Part shown: in pieces, positions 14,250-23,449 of the stretch
Layout: each line of letters starts with the position of its first letter
Position numbering within the stretch: position 1 is the first letter of the stretch
Program-made: the position numbers and the translations under genes
Origin: Candidatus Poseidonia sp.
GTDB taxonomy: Archaea; Thermoplasmatota; Poseidoniia; Poseidoniales; Poseidoniaceae
Assembly: GCA_016778305.1 (NCBI GenBank)
Contig: JADHPT010000014.1
Location: 1-35,888, forward strand
Length of the DNA: 35,888 nt
Direction: 5' to 3'
Notes under the pieces: generated by a model
Database searches by the model: none
What the model saw: the letters and a program-made list of their open reading frames with translations, nothing else
What the model was told of the DNA's origin: nothing

Positions 14250-14492
14250 CTAAATATCCGCACCTGCGAGGGTCTTGGTTTCAAGAACACCCTCGACGCT
14301 TCGAATATGTTCTACAACCGCCTTGGCAATCGTCGCCAAGTCCTTCGCCTCCAACTTGACGATTAAATCATGATCGCCAAACAATACCGTAGCGTCACAA
14401 ACATGAGGGAGCGTACTTACCTTTGCGTAGACGTCTTGTTCGCTGCCAGGTTTGACGTTGATGAGTACATATCCGATGGCCATGGTGTTCAT
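14250..14492 (-). CDS. Stand-alone Lrp/AsnC ligand-binding (RAM) domain protein
   Basis: An 80-residue protein equal to the C-terminal RAM domain of Lrp/AsnC, without a DNA-binding domain. The beta-alpha-beta pattern is clear: GYVLINVKPGSEQDVYAKVS, PHVCDATVLFGDHDLIVKLEA, and IRSVEGVLETKTL. Such proteins bind amino acids or modulate full-length Lrp partners by mixed oligomerisation. ATG 14492 or 14483 could start it; neither has a good Shine-Dalgarno. It lies 25 bases after the stop of the large surface protein, so the two may share a transcript. The full-length Lrp at 5108-5584 is a possible partner, with no direct evidence. Confidence 0.85.
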   Translation of the reverse strand: MNTMAIGYVLINVKPGSEQDVYAKVSTLPHVCDATVLFGDHDLIVKLEAKDLATIAKAVVEHIRSVEGVLETKTLAGADI

Positions 14493-14516
14493 ACCGTACC
14501 AAACGGGGAGGTCTCA

Positions 14517-17500
14517 TCAGTCTTGTGCTGAAGCATTGTGCTCAGCGAGGGCCTGCGTATGGGTTTCCACGTAGGTTGACCATTGTTCCTCCGCCCACCC
14601 TTCTGGACATGGTCCCTCGATCCAGGAGCGGTATTGGTCCAAGGTCCACCCATCAGGGATGTATTCGGGCAGTGAATCATCGGATGATGTATCCAAGGCG
14701 TTATGATCTTCCTTTGAATCAAATAAATCCTCAACGGTATGATCCGTCTCATCCTCTTGTACCACCCACTGCGAATCAAATTCTTGACTGCGATTGTTGA
14801 GGTGACGCACGACAACCAGCGAGATGACCGCAAGGAGAGCCATGATAGCGATCACGAGCGGCAGGAAGGTCTCACCTTCAGCAGTCGTTGTTGTTGTTTG
14901 AGAATCATTGGCGGTTGCATTGCAGGTGATGCACTCTACAAGGGGGCCGACATCAAGACCCTGCTCATACTGGAATGAGGCTTGCAATTCGTCGACACAG
15001 GTAATATTCGCCGCTAAGGTTGAATTTGCCAAAGCCCCTGGTACCGGGTACTGCCAAGTAAGGACATTGGAGAATTGAGTATCTTCACCGGCAGTTTTCA
15101 CCGATTGTGTGAGCAGGACACCCGACTGATCGTAAAGTTGCAAAGAACAGGTCACTTGATGGAGACCATCCAAATCAGTAATGGTCGCGTTGAGGTAAAG
15201 GTCTTCAAGAGGCTCTACGGACGAAGTTTCGACATTTTCGATGTAGGTAGGAGCGTGTTGGAACAACATGTCGAGTGTCATGGATTTGACCAAACCTTCC
15301 ACGTCACGGACAGAAACAAGCACCTTTCCATCTCCATCCGTGAGGGAATTGTCAAGTTTTAATCTGAACATCAACCACATCACGCCATCATCCTGCAGGG
15401 AGTGATTGCAAGCTTCAGGAATGTCTTCCATATCCCAAACAGGTGTATCAACAGATGGAGCATTGACCGCCCAGCCAAGTTGGGTCAATTGTGCGGTGAC
15501 GCTGGCCAAAGGACGGTCACTGATCACGCCAACCAACAGCGTCGCCGTTTGACCAAAGGTCATGGCATCAACGGCCCCTTGAGCGTCACAAGCCTCGATG
15601 AAAACGACTTCAGGTGGTGTGAGGATGAAGGGGAGACTCAAACTGGCGGATGCCGTTGCAGCATTCTGACCAATGCCATCGACTTGAAGCACCAAGTCAC
15701 CAGCCTCAAGAGTTGAAGTCACTTGATTCAATTGAATGACAGCCCTCGTTTCTCCGACTTGAATGTCAACGGGCAGTTGGATACTCTGACTCCCAGGCCA
15801 TTGAATGGACAGGTCGCCGAGGAAGGCGGTTTGAGGGTCATCAATGTCGCTGACATTCACGACCACATATTCGTCACCGCTTCCCACCACCCGATCGAGT
15901 GTGCTTCCATTCCCGTCCTCGAGGTGCAACGCAAGGATTGGTGAGCGGTCGTTGACCCTTAATGTCCGCTGTAAGAGTAAACTTCCCTCGCTGGTGCGAA
16001 CTTGGAGATTTACATCTTCCAAACCACTGCCCTCTTCGAGAGATAGTTGAGCAGTGTAGCAATACAGGTTCGGGACTATCTGGGGTGAATAACTTACGTT
16101 GCTGATATTCCCTCGTGAGGTTAGGATGAGGGGCAGGGCCAATCCTTGGTCATAATCAGCATCTTGAACACAGGTGGTCAACAATGCATCTTGATGGCGA
16201 TAAAGGCCTTCTATCGGCCTGTCGGGGAGTTGTGAGGCTTTGTTCCATGTGTCCTCATCAACGCCCGTTGCATGGGGACCGAACCATTCAGCAGGTGCAT
16301 CCACGACTTGCGTGACGTTGGCAAATAAGCGGGTAATACGCATCCCCTCTTCATCGAAAACCGTTGCCCGAAGCGTGATGGAGCCGAGCGTAGAATTAGC
16401 CGGAACCACCAATGAGGTCCCCCATCTTTCCTGTCCGATGGAGCCCATTTGGAGAAGGTTCCAATGAGTTTCGTTGAGACTTTCATGTTCTGAAAGAAGT
16501 TGCCATTCCAAGATGGCACCGGTTACATTGGTGTCATCGGTTGCCTCAATCGTGCAGATGGTATATGCCCCCCTACTGAGCGAAGCAGCACTGCAGTACG
16601 CATCCAAGAGTGTTGGAGGGGCGTTAACGATGAGTGTTATTGATTGTAAATTATTGGAAAAATGTTGTTCTGGACTTGCATTCACATAACGAATCCTCAG
16701 ATCCAGATAACCGGAATCTACGGGAACGATGGTGAGGTTGATGATGGCACGACTTCCGAGTTGGTCTCCCGATGGAAGGTACACCGAGGTTTGGTTCAGG
16801 ATAACGTTGCCCTGCACGGTTTGGGCGATTAGACTCCCGTTTGCTTCAGCCATGCCAAGGTTTTCAATCATCACTTGAATGGTTGCATTTTCACCTTGAT
16901 TGACATAGCCTGTGGCCCTCACGTCAACGATGTTAACATCGTGAAATACATCAGCGTAAGCCGCCATCTTCGGATCACCAACGACAACACCCATCCAACC
17001 AGAGTATCGGTTTGCGGCAGCGTGACTTTCAGCAAGATTGTAGCCAGAGGCATAACTCGGATGAAGAATACTCGGTATGCCAACTGCCGTAAGGTATGGC
17101 TCGTAGACATAGCCTTTCACACCCGATACTCCATCCTCGAGCAAATCTGCAATGAGCGATTGTCCGTAGGTGGTTCCCCAATTGAATGAACGCCCTCCGG
17201 TTGAAACTGCAGTATCGGCAATGGAGCCGTTGACCCAATCCATGTGAGGGCGTATCACTCGAAGGACGGTTGAATCAACAAAGAGCGAACCACCTGTTGA
17301 AGTCGGCACGATATCAATACTGAGCTTGATACGTAGAGACACAGCATTCTCATGGGGGCGAAATCGCATGGTCTCAGAGTTCCATGATGTGGTGAAGGAT
17401 TCGCTTGTCGAGGTATTGGAAGAGAGAATGTTCCCGTTGACATCGACCGCATCAACCACGATATCAAATGCCCCGTAGACATCTCCCGTCCGCTTGCCAT

Positions 17501-19811
17501 AGCCATAAACGACCCATGCATGGTCTGCAAAGTGGGGTGGAATCTGATATTCAGTTTCAAGATATGCCACGTCCGTCCCGTGGCCTGAATACGTGGAACA
17601 ATTATCGACAATAGAACGACGCAGCGATGTGATTGAGCCGTTATCAATCGCCTTATCCCAAATCAGAACGTTGTCAATTTTACCTTCGAAAAAGGCAGAA
17701 CCTGCACGATTGACACCCAATTTGTACAAGTCAATATTGTTGAAGGAACCGTTGGGATAGGTGTTGCTATTGACCAGTACGCCATCCATGTACTGGCGCG
17801 CTTCCCCATCGTCGTACACCGTGACCAAATGGGTCCAACGTTGAGCGGTGACGTCTCCAAAACTGCGACTCTGGTTGTTATGGAGGTACCACTTACCTCC
17901 AGAAACCATGTGTTGGAAGGATTGATTGGATCCTGCGTTGTCGTCAATGGCAAACGTTGAGGCATAGCTTGTTTGGTTCGTCGTATTGGCCCAAACCCAT
18001 TGGCTGATTGTGAAATTGCCAATCCAGTCATCAACGTTGACCTGAGCGAAATCATCGCTACCATCAAACCACAAGCAGGATCCACCAAGACAACTGCGCC
18101 AATTGCTGTTGTCCATCCCTTCAAGCGTGAAATTAGAACCATTGGCTACCGAATCGTTGGCTTGGCTTCCTGCACCTTCTTCAAATTGCCAAGAATGAAT
18201 CAGAGCGTCAACCTCAGGGAGGTCGTTATCGGCAACAACAAAGGCAGAAGCGGGGATTGATGCCTTCGTAGTATTCGGGCCTTTCCAAGAAAGGATGAGG
18301 CCGTGCGGTCCTCCGCCCTGGAAGAATTCAATGCGGAAATCGTGAAGCCCGGAACTGAGATTGAGGGTGGCTGAATATTCTCGCATGCCGTGACTGCCGT
18401 AGTTCTGAATCAAACTTTCTCCGTTTAACCACAATTCGGAACCGTCATCTGAATTGAGGTAAAAAGTCCAGTTCCCCGTATCTGGTACGTCGATAAGCCC
18501 GCTAAATCGCGCACCCCAATCATTCTTGAAACGATTGTCAAGGCCTGAATAGGGGTTGTTTGACGACCCGTGTGAAAGATGCGGTTCGATACGCACATGG
18601 TCGGGAGTTCGGTCGATGAGTGTGGGCATGGAGGCCGTGCTAAAACTCACGCCATCATTATCAAAATATTCTGCATAGACACCCTGCATCATGTCGCCGG
18701 AATCTTGTTCACAAGCAGTACTGATAGCGGCTTCAAAAGCTCCGTTTCCTCCTTGCTTTGTTGAGGTTTGGTAGGCCCATGAAAACGAGTCTTCAGCCGC
18801 CACCGTTGCGTTGCTGGAGTTCCAGTAGCGAGCTCCGCTTTGCCAGGTAGCATCGCTGGTATCAAAGCCTCCGTTGGGCAGGTAGTTGTTATTCCAATGA
18901 CCATCATTGCTTCCCCAGGACGCATATCCCATGACGTTGGATACGTTGGTCAAAAATTCAGTTTCTTCGTCAAAGGTGACGGGCAAACCGAGACTTCCGT
19001 TGAGCGTTGTATTCGCTGCATATAAATCGTCATTCCAAAACTTATAGCCTGACTCGTTGCGATTGGTTGCAAGGTCGAGCACAAACTCACCTCGTTGACC
19101 GAGACTTTGATTGGCCCGTTCGATAAGTTCCAAGGCCGTATCAACAGTATAGCCAGTGAGGCGTGTCACGAGGAAAAAACCATATTTGCTTCGCTTGAAA
19201 GGTTCCATGGCTTTCCCCGCAAGCGGTCCGTAATCGTGTTCAATCCAGTAATTTCCACCGATTGAACTGTTGTAGGCACCTCCCAAGAGAGCGAGTTCTT
19301 GGTCAAAACTGGCTTTGTCATTGCCCCCTGAAACACGAAGAGGGATGCCTTTGGTGGTGACGAGGTAGTTGAGTCCATTCGTTGATGAACGGTTCTGGAG
19401 CATTTCAAGGAAGGGAGCAGCAAAGTACGTGTCAAATTGATCTCGATTGATGGTTTCTTTGGTCGGCGTCCCGCTTTCGTTGAAGATGAAGACCCGATCA
19501 AGGGAGATGTTGCGAGCAGCTACAAAGGCCCAGCCGATGGTTCTGCTTTCCTCAGAGAGATTGTTGATGAGCACACCGACATCGCTGTAGTCGATCACAC
19601 TGGCGTAGGTGAACCCCTCAGGGACGGCGACGGTGGGCCACGGCGTTGCATTCCATACATCATCACCTTCACCAACAAAGAATCCGTCAAAGAAAGTCGT
19701 CGATGATGGTTCAAGTTCAGGCGTAGTGGTTGAACTCGTAAGCGTTGCAAACGGCAGCGTTGAACAGAACAACAGGACCACGATAGCGACACTGGCCCTT
19801 TTCGTGGTCAT
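14517..19811 (-). CDS. Giant anchored surface protein with TIGR03790-like, PA14, LamG and CARDB-like domains
   Basis: A 1764-residue extracytoplasmic protein. In order: signal peptide (1-28); N-terminal half of a TIGR03790-like domain (about 45-310, with YLVTTKGIPLRVSGG and YASWGSNDGHW); PA14 carbohydrate-binding-type domain (about 374-510, GVYAEYFD to SWKGP); LamG/concanavalin-like domain (about 534-724, HSWQFEEG to KIDNVLIWDKAI); a jelly-roll-like region; the C-terminal half of TIGR03790 (about 853-950, NGSIADTAVSTGGRSF, GVKGYVYEPYL, VVVGDPKMA); a CARDB-like Ig domain (about 955-1080); more beta-sandwich domains; a membrane helix (about 1649-1668); and an acidic cytosolic tail with two Trp-rich motifs. 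Many N-x-S/T sites fit glycosylation. TIGR03790 has no assigned activity. A glycan-binding or degradative surface role is inferred. The start at 19811 lacks a Shine-Dalgarno. Confidence 0.88.
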   Translation of the reverse strand: MTTKRASVAIVVLLFCSTLPFATLTSSTTTPELEPSSTTFFDGFFVGEGDDVWNATPWPTVAVPEGFTYASVIDYSDVGVLINNLSEESRTIGWAFVAARNISLDRVFIFNESGTPTKETINRDQFDTYFAAPFLEMLQNRSSTNGLNYLVTTKGIPLRVSGGNDKASFDQELALLGGAYNSSIGGNYWIEHDYGPLAGKAMEPFKRSKYGFFLVTRLTGYTVDTALELIERANQSLGQRGEFVLDLATNRNESGYKFWNDDLYAANTTLNGSLGLPVTFDEETEFLTNVSNVMGYASWGSNDGHWNNNYLPNGGFDTSDATWQSGARYWNSSNATVAAEDSFSWAYQTSTKQGGNGAFEAAISTACEQDSGDMMQGVYAEYFDNDGVSFSTASMPTLIDRTPDHVRIEPHLSHGSSNNPYSGLDNRFKNDWGARFSGLIDVPDTGNWTFYLNSDDGSELWLNGESLIQNYGSHGMREYSATLNLSSGLHDFRIEFFQGGGPHGLILSWKGPNTTKASIPASAFVVADNDLPEVDALIHSWQFEEGAGSQANDSVANGSNFTLEGMDNSNWRSCLGGSCLWFDGSDDFAQVNVDDWIGNFTISQWVWANTTNQTSYASTFAIDDNAGSNQSFQHMVSGGKWYLHNNQSRSFGDVTAQRWTHLVTVYDDGEARQYMDGVLVNSNTYPNGSFNNIDLYKLGVNRAGSAFFEGKIDNVLIWDKAIDNGSITSLRRSIVDNCSTYSGHGTDVAYLETEYQIPPHFADHAWVVYGYGKRTGDVYGAFDIVVDAVDVNGNILSSNTSTSESFTTSWNSETMRFRPHENAVSLRIKLSIDIVPTSTGGSLFVDSTVLRVIRPHMDWVNGSIADTAVSTGGRSFNWGTTYGQSLIADLLEDGVSGVKGYVYEPYLTAVGIPSILHPSYASGYNLAESHAAANRYSGWMGVVVGDPKMAAYADVFHDVNIVDVRATGYVNQGENATIQVMIENLGMAEANGSLIAQTVQGNVILNQTSVYLPSGDQLGSRAIINLTIVPVDSGYLDLRIRYVNASPEQHFSNNLQSITLIVNAPPTLLDAYCSAASLSRGAYTICTIEATDDTNVTGAILEWQLLSEHESLNETHWNLLQMGSIGQERWGTSLVVPANSTLGSITLRATVFDEEGMRITRLFANVTQVVDAPAEWFGPHATGVDEDTWNKASQLPDRPIEGLYRHQDALLTTCVQDADYDQGLALPLILTSRGNISNVSYSPQIVPNLYCYTAQLSLEEGSGLEDVNLQVRTSEGSLLLQRTLRVNDRSPILALHLEDGNGSTLDRVVGSGDEYVVVNVSDIDDPQTAFLGDLSIQWPGSQSIQLPVDIQVGETRAVIQLNQVTSTLEAGDLVLQVDGIGQNAATASASLSLPFILTPPEVVFIEACDAQGAVDAMTFGQTATLLVGVISDRPLASVTAQLTQLGWAVNAPSVDTPVWDMEDIPEACNHSLQDDGVMWLMFRLKLDNSLTDGDGKVLVSVRDVEGLVKSMTLDMLFQHAPTYIENVETSSVEPLEDLYLNATITDLDGLHQVTCSLQLYDQSGVLLTQSVKTAGEDTQFSNVLTWQYPVPGALANSTLAANITCVDELQASFQYEQGLDVGPLVECITCNATANDSQTTTTTAEGETFLPLVIAIMALLAVISLVVVRHLNNRSQEFDSQWVVQEDETDHTVEDLFDSKEDHNALDTSSDDSLPEYIPDGWTLDQYRSWIEGPCPEGWAEEQWSTYVETHTQALAEHNASAQD

Positions 19812-19852
19812 GTTTCGTGCAATGCAGGTATCGCTTTAGCGGTATCGCCTTG

Positions 19853-19881
19853 GAGCCTGTGCAGCAATCCCTTGCAGGCTC
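19853..19881. repeat. Inverted repeat in the leader of the giant surface gene
   Basis: GAGCCTG (19853-19859) and CAGGCTC (19875-19881) can form a 7-bp stem with a 15-base loop. It lies 42 bases before the surface-protein ATG, next to a direct repeat of GGTATCGC spaced by six bases (about 19827-19849). It may be an RNA hairpin in the 5' leader or an operator pair. Confidence 0.35.
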
Positions 19882-19932
19882 GGTCCAATGCGACAACATG
19901 CTCATTTTTTGCGAGTTTCATGAAATGAATGC

Positions 19933-19946
19933 GTAGTTAATATGTA
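19933..19946 (+). promoter_or_regulatory. Candidate TATA box for a leaderless macro-domain message
   Basis: The AT-rich TTAATATGT stretch lies about 25 bases before the ATG at 19967, the distance expected between a TATA box and the start site, so transcription may begin at the start codon. The minus-strand surface gene may use AT-rich sequence in the same gap. Confidence 0.35.
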
Positions 19947-19966
19947 GGGTGGCCTCTCTTGGATGG

Positions 19967-20608
19967 ATGATGGCCGAACTCTATATGGCACGAACATGCA
20001 AATGGGGCGTACTTCGCGTCATGGGTGGAGACGTGTGGAATCATGCCGGTGATGTCCTCATAACGCCTGCTAACAATCGGTTGTCTGGTCGTGAAGGTCT
20101 CGATGCCATGATTCACCAAAAAGCTGGAAAAGAGCTGACTCAAGTCACCCGAAATATTTGCCTTGACATGCGGAAAATCAACGCACCTCCCTGTGCTGTT
20201 ACCAAGAACGTCGTCACAGAACCTTATGCTCTGGGTGAGAATTACAAGCATATCATTCACGTTGTCGGTCCCGATTGCCGTCGCCCCAACCAAGACGAGG
20301 AGCGCAGAGAACTCTTGGCCGAAACCTACGCGAATTTATTTGCTACCATCGAGGAACTCGGTGATATTGGGTCCATTGTGAGCCCTCCCATCTCCATGGG
20401 CGTGTTCGCCTACCCGCACAGGGAAGGAGCCCGCCTGACGCTTGAGGTTCTGCTGGAAATGCTTGATGGCGAGAAAGATTACGGTATCAAAGAATACACG
20501 ATTATCGTCAAAGAACGAAATTTCATCAGCAACATGAGAACGGTGTACAGGGAAGGGGAGGATCAATTCCCCGGTGTCGACACCACGATGGAAGAATCAG
20601 TTCGCTAA
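19967..20608 (+). CDS. Macro-domain protein (ADP-ribose-binding or hydrolysing)
   Basis: A 213-residue cytosolic protein with a macro domain. The strand-loop GDVLITPANNRLSGREGLDAMIHQKAG corresponds to the DAIVNAAN...GGVDGAIHRAAG block, and SPPISMGVFAYPHREGARLTLEVLLEML to the phosphate-binding loop and last helix. Known members remove ADP-ribose from proteins or deacetylate O-acetyl-ADP-ribose. TPANN replaces the usual NAAN/S, and LSGREG replaces LLGGGG, so activity may differ. The C-terminal 30 residues are extra. ATG 19967, 19970 or 19985 could be the start; 19967 is chosen for promoter distance. It overlaps the convergent gene by 12 bases. Confidence 0.82.
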   Translation: MMAELYMARTCKWGVLRVMGGDVWNHAGDVLITPANNRLSGREGLDAMIHQKAGKELTQVTRNICLDMRKINAPPCAVTKNVVTEPYALGENYKHIIHVVGPDCRRPNQDEERRELLAETYANLFATIEELGDIGSIVSPPISMGVFAYPHREGARLTLEVLLEMLDGEKDYGIKEYTIIVKERNFISNMRTVYREGEDQFPGVDTTMEESVR

Positions 20609-21214
20609 GTGGTTGCCCACTCGGTCAACTCGTTCGTCGAGGAATGCAATCTCATCAGTGATTTTCACCAACGAAGCACTCTCAAGATTTCGCTCAACAG
20701 AGGTTTTCATTCGCTTGATTTCATTCAAGCGCTGTACCCTGTCTTTAGGACGGGTTGCATGGCCTCGCATGCTCATGAGCCATTCTTCGAGCAAGGCAGC
20801 GCCCCATTCTGGGACGCGTAGTTCACTGGAGAGGTAGATGCTTTGTCGGCGATGTTGAAATCGAGTTTTCCCTTCCGAGGTACGGAGACCTTGGATGGAG
20901 CCGGGGTTCCAGGTTTCGAGAGGGACATGGAGGTGCTGACGAATACCGAGCATCCCCTCGCCATTGACCTCAAAATCAGCGATTAACACGCTCGATGAAA
21001 GTCGAATGAAAACTTGAACATTGCTGTCATGCGTTGCCCACTCTGAAATTCGCACGGGGCGTTCACCCCATGTCTCCTCACACCACACTTCAATCGCCAT
21101 ATGGTATGGGTGCATGGTCAACTCAAGGGTCAACCTGTCAAGAAGGTTTGTCATCGTTTTGACGTTAGAGGCAATATCAACGTTCAAGACACAACGGCCC
21201 GTCCCGTCACACAT
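20597..21214 (-). CDS. Hypothetical protein, about 205 residues
   Basis: Not recognised. The N-terminal 120 residues look alpha/beta (MHPYHMAIEVWCEETWGE; SNVQVFIRLSSSVLIADFE; GKTRFQHRRQSIYLS). The C-terminal part is helical and strongly charged, with a likely coiled coil (DRVQRLNEIKRMKTSVERNL; ITDEIAFLDERVDRVG). No signal peptide or membrane helix is seen. The ATG at 21214 shares its CATG with the start of the divergent protease gene; a later ATG at 21154 would leave 60 bases between them. A Cys pair near the N-terminus (CDGTGRC) exists only with the longer start. Confidence 0.65.
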   Translation of the reverse strand: MCDGTGRCVLNVDIASNVKTMTNLLDRLTLELTMHPYHMAIEVWCEETWGERPVRISEWATHDSNVQVFIRLSSSVLIADFEVNGEGMLGIRQHLHVPLETWNPGSIQGLRTSEGKTRFQHRRQSIYLSSELRVPEWGAALLEEWLMSMRGHATRPKDRVQRLNEIKRMKTSVERNLESASLVKITDEIAFLDERVDRVGNHLAN

Positions 21215-22670
21215 GGTGGGCACTTGGGGGTCGGTTCAAGCCGATTGGACAATCTTGTTCGCTCTCCTTATTGGATGGTATCTTCTTATCAAACGTTGGG
21301 AGCGAAATGGCACCCTTGACCGATGGAATGCGACCCGGGCACTTGGGATTGTCCTGATGGTACGCACGCAACGAGGTCAGCGATTGCTGGAGCGCATGGC
21401 TCGTCCTCGCAGATTTTGGAGAGCCTACGGGGAAGTTTCACTCTGGGTGTGTTCTGTATCGATGGTCATGGTCGGACTTCTGGTTCTCCTCGCCTTCATC
21501 ACGTCTGTCCTCTCTCCTCCAACCGCCGCTCCTCCCTCGGCGAGCGAGCTTGTTGCTGTTCCGGGCCTCAATCCAGTCATTCCACTCGGATGGGGCGCCT
21601 TAGCGTTCATTATTTCCTTGGTCATTCACGAATTTGGCCACGGGTTGCTCGCTAGGGGGCACGGTATGCGAATTCGTTCCTTTGGATTGCTTCAACTCGG
21701 CCCGCTTCCGTTGGGCGCCTTCGCTGAACCCCAAAGCGATGAATTGCTTCGTGCACCACGTAGAGAACGCCTTCGGATGTTTGCAGCAGGACCAGCAACA
21801 AACATTTTTGCAGCTTTTGTGATGTTTCTTCTCCTCGGTGGCCTCGCTGGTCAATTTATTGCTTCGGAGGATTATATCCACGTCAAAGGCATCGTCAAAG
21901 ATGGTGGAGCAGATGAAGCAGGAATGCAACCTTGGGACACGCTGATTTCCATCGATGGCCAAGGCGTGCATGACCTTGATTCATTCAGGCTGATCCTCGA
22001 TGAATATTCTACCAACGACACCGTAGATCTGGTCGTCCGGCATGAAAACGGTGAACGAGAAACTCTCACTGCTACCTTTGGCGATAAATACGACTACTAC
22101 CGCGAGTTGGGCTGGAGCGAAGAATTGCTGGCCTCCATGGACGTTGAACAAGGTGATCCTTTCTTGGGCGTCGAAGGTCTTTCAGATGGAACAGCGGGCA
22201 TCGACCGACTCGCAGGGCCACTTTCACCGCGCTGGGAAGGAACCCTCCTTCAGCGTGTTCTTTCAGTCCCCCTCCACGTCATTACCATTCTTCTCGTACC
22301 TTTCGAGATGAACGGGGTGGCGATTCACCCCTTCGAAGAAAGCCTGCTCGAGGCTGGAGACGGCATCTTCGCAACCTTATTGGGGACATCCGGGCTTCTT
22401 TTTATTGCGAATTTGCTCTTTTGGTTGATGTGGGTCAACATTCTCCTCGGTTTTACCAATCTCATCCCAATGGTGCCATTTGACGGTGGGCACATGCTTC
22501 GAGACATGTTACATGCAACACTGAGTGGATTCAAACGCTTGGGTAGAAAATTGAAATTATGGGATCTTCATCCGATGTGGGTGGACCACCTTTCATCCAA
22601 AGCATCGAGCTATTCATCGCTCATGCTGCTGGGAATGCTCTTGTTTACGATGTTCATACCCTATCTGTGA
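21213..22670 (+). CDS. Site-2 protease-like intramembrane metalloprotease (M50) with PDZ domain
   Basis: A 485-residue membrane protein. The zinc motif H139-E140-x-x-H143 (VIHEFGHG) lies in a membrane helix, with the third ligand region at D424 (MVPFDGGHML). An N-terminal membrane helix (about 12-27) leads to the archaeal-type segment LMVRTQRGQRLLERMARPRRFWR. A PDZ domain sits between the catalytic helices (VKGIVKDGGADEAGMQPWDTLISIDG onward). Such proteases cut membrane-anchored regulators or leftover signal peptides. The ATG at 21213 keeps the first helix typical of archaeal homologues; the longer frame from 21021 is antisense to the neighbour. The 3' end overlaps the convergent resolvase gene by 17 bases. 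Confidence 0.9.
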   Translation: MVGTWGSVQADWTILFALLIGWYLLIKRWERNGTLDRWNATRALGIVLMVRTQRGQRLLERMARPRRFWRAYGEVSLWVCSVSMVMVGLLVLLAFITSVLSPPTAAPPSASELVAVPGLNPVIPLGWGALAFIISLVIHEFGHGLLARGHGMRIRSFGLLQLGPLPLGAFAEPQSDELLRAPRRERLRMFAAGPATNIFAAFVMFLLLGGLAGQFIASEDYIHVKGIVKDGGADEAGMQPWDTLISIDGQGVHDLDSFRLILDEYSTNDTVDLVVRHENGERETLTATFGDKYDYYRELGWSEELLASMDVEQGDPFLGVEGLSDGTAGIDRLAGPLSPRWEGTLLQRVLSVPLHVITILLVPFEMNGVAIHPFEESLLEAGDGIFATLLGTSGLLFIANLLFWLMWVNILLGFTNLIPMVPFDGGHMLRDMLHATLSGFKRLGRKLKLWDLHPMWVDHLSSKASSYSSLMLLGMLLFTMFIPYL

Positions 22671-23319
22671 ATTGGGTTAATGTCGTCGTTCTTCGTCGTT
22701 GCAATTCTGCTAAAATATCACTTGATGAAGGCTCAACTGACGGTTCCTTTACCTCAACTTGCTTTGCTCTAGCCTGTACTGCGTCAAAGGGCGGCTCTAC
22801 CTTCCCTTCTGGCGAACACATCATTGCGAGAAATTCATTGAGTGGCATTCCCTGCTCCCAATCCATGAACGGGGTTCCATTTCTGGTGAGGGGAAAGGAA
22901 GGAATGAGACTCTCGAGGCGTCGCAAGGTTCCGCTCAAGCCGCGAGTTTCAACGCGGAAAATACGCCATGAATCGCCACGTGCTCCCTTCAATCGATGGG
23001 CGTAAAGCGGCATGAGGCCGGTACGTTCACCTTCACGAATCATGGCCTCAAGCTGAATTTTTGTGCGCCCGGAAAAGTATTTTTTGAGCCCCTTTGTGGT
23101 TTTGACCTCAATAGGGAAACTGCAGTCACCCCTCATGGCAACAAGATCTCCGCTGCCTTCCATCCCCGACCCTGCCGCTCTCACGACAAGAAAGGGCCTC
23201 TCAATCACACGACCCATGCGGTTCTTTTCTTCGGTTGAACACGAACGCGTGATCTTGTGGACGCCTTTTTCTGTTCCCGAGAGAACCTCGCGAAGCTCCC
23301 GCTCATAGGCGCCTGTCAT
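22654..23319 (-). CDS. Hjc-family Holliday junction resolvase-like nuclease
   Basis: A 221-residue protein with the archaeal Hjc active-site layout: YERELREVL at 5-13 (E8 as first acid), RAAGSG-x-x-x-SGDLVA with D58, and IEVKTTKG with E71-x-K73 of the PD-(D/E)xK nuclease core. Hjc cuts four-way DNA junctions as a dimer. Compared with compact Hjc (about 120-140 residues) it has an insertion of about 20 residues before strand 1 and about 100 extra C-terminal residues with a charged helical end. A different PD-(D/E)xK role is therefore possible. The start at 23319 gives the usual spacing to the first Glu. It is divergent from the RNase H-fold gene. Confidence 0.75.
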   Translation of the reverse strand: MTGAYERELREVLSGTEKGVHKITRSCSTEEKNRMGRVIERPFLVVRAAGSGMEGSGDLVAMRGDCSFPIEVKTTKGLKKYFSGRTKIQLEAMIREGERTGLMPLYAHRLKGARGDSWRIFRVETRGLSGTLRRLESLIPSFPLTRNGTPFMDWEQGMPLNEFLAMMCSPEGKVEPPFDAVQARAKQVEVKEPSVEPSSSDILAELQRRRTTTLTQFTDRV

Positions 23320-23449
23320 GAACAAGCATCGTTGTCTATCGTTCTTGATAACTTCGGAAGAATACAATCTGAGTGAGGGGGATTCTCAAGATGCTCCAAA
23401 ACACCGAACCGATAGATTAGAACAGGTCCAGCCCGAAGGCTCATTCATC

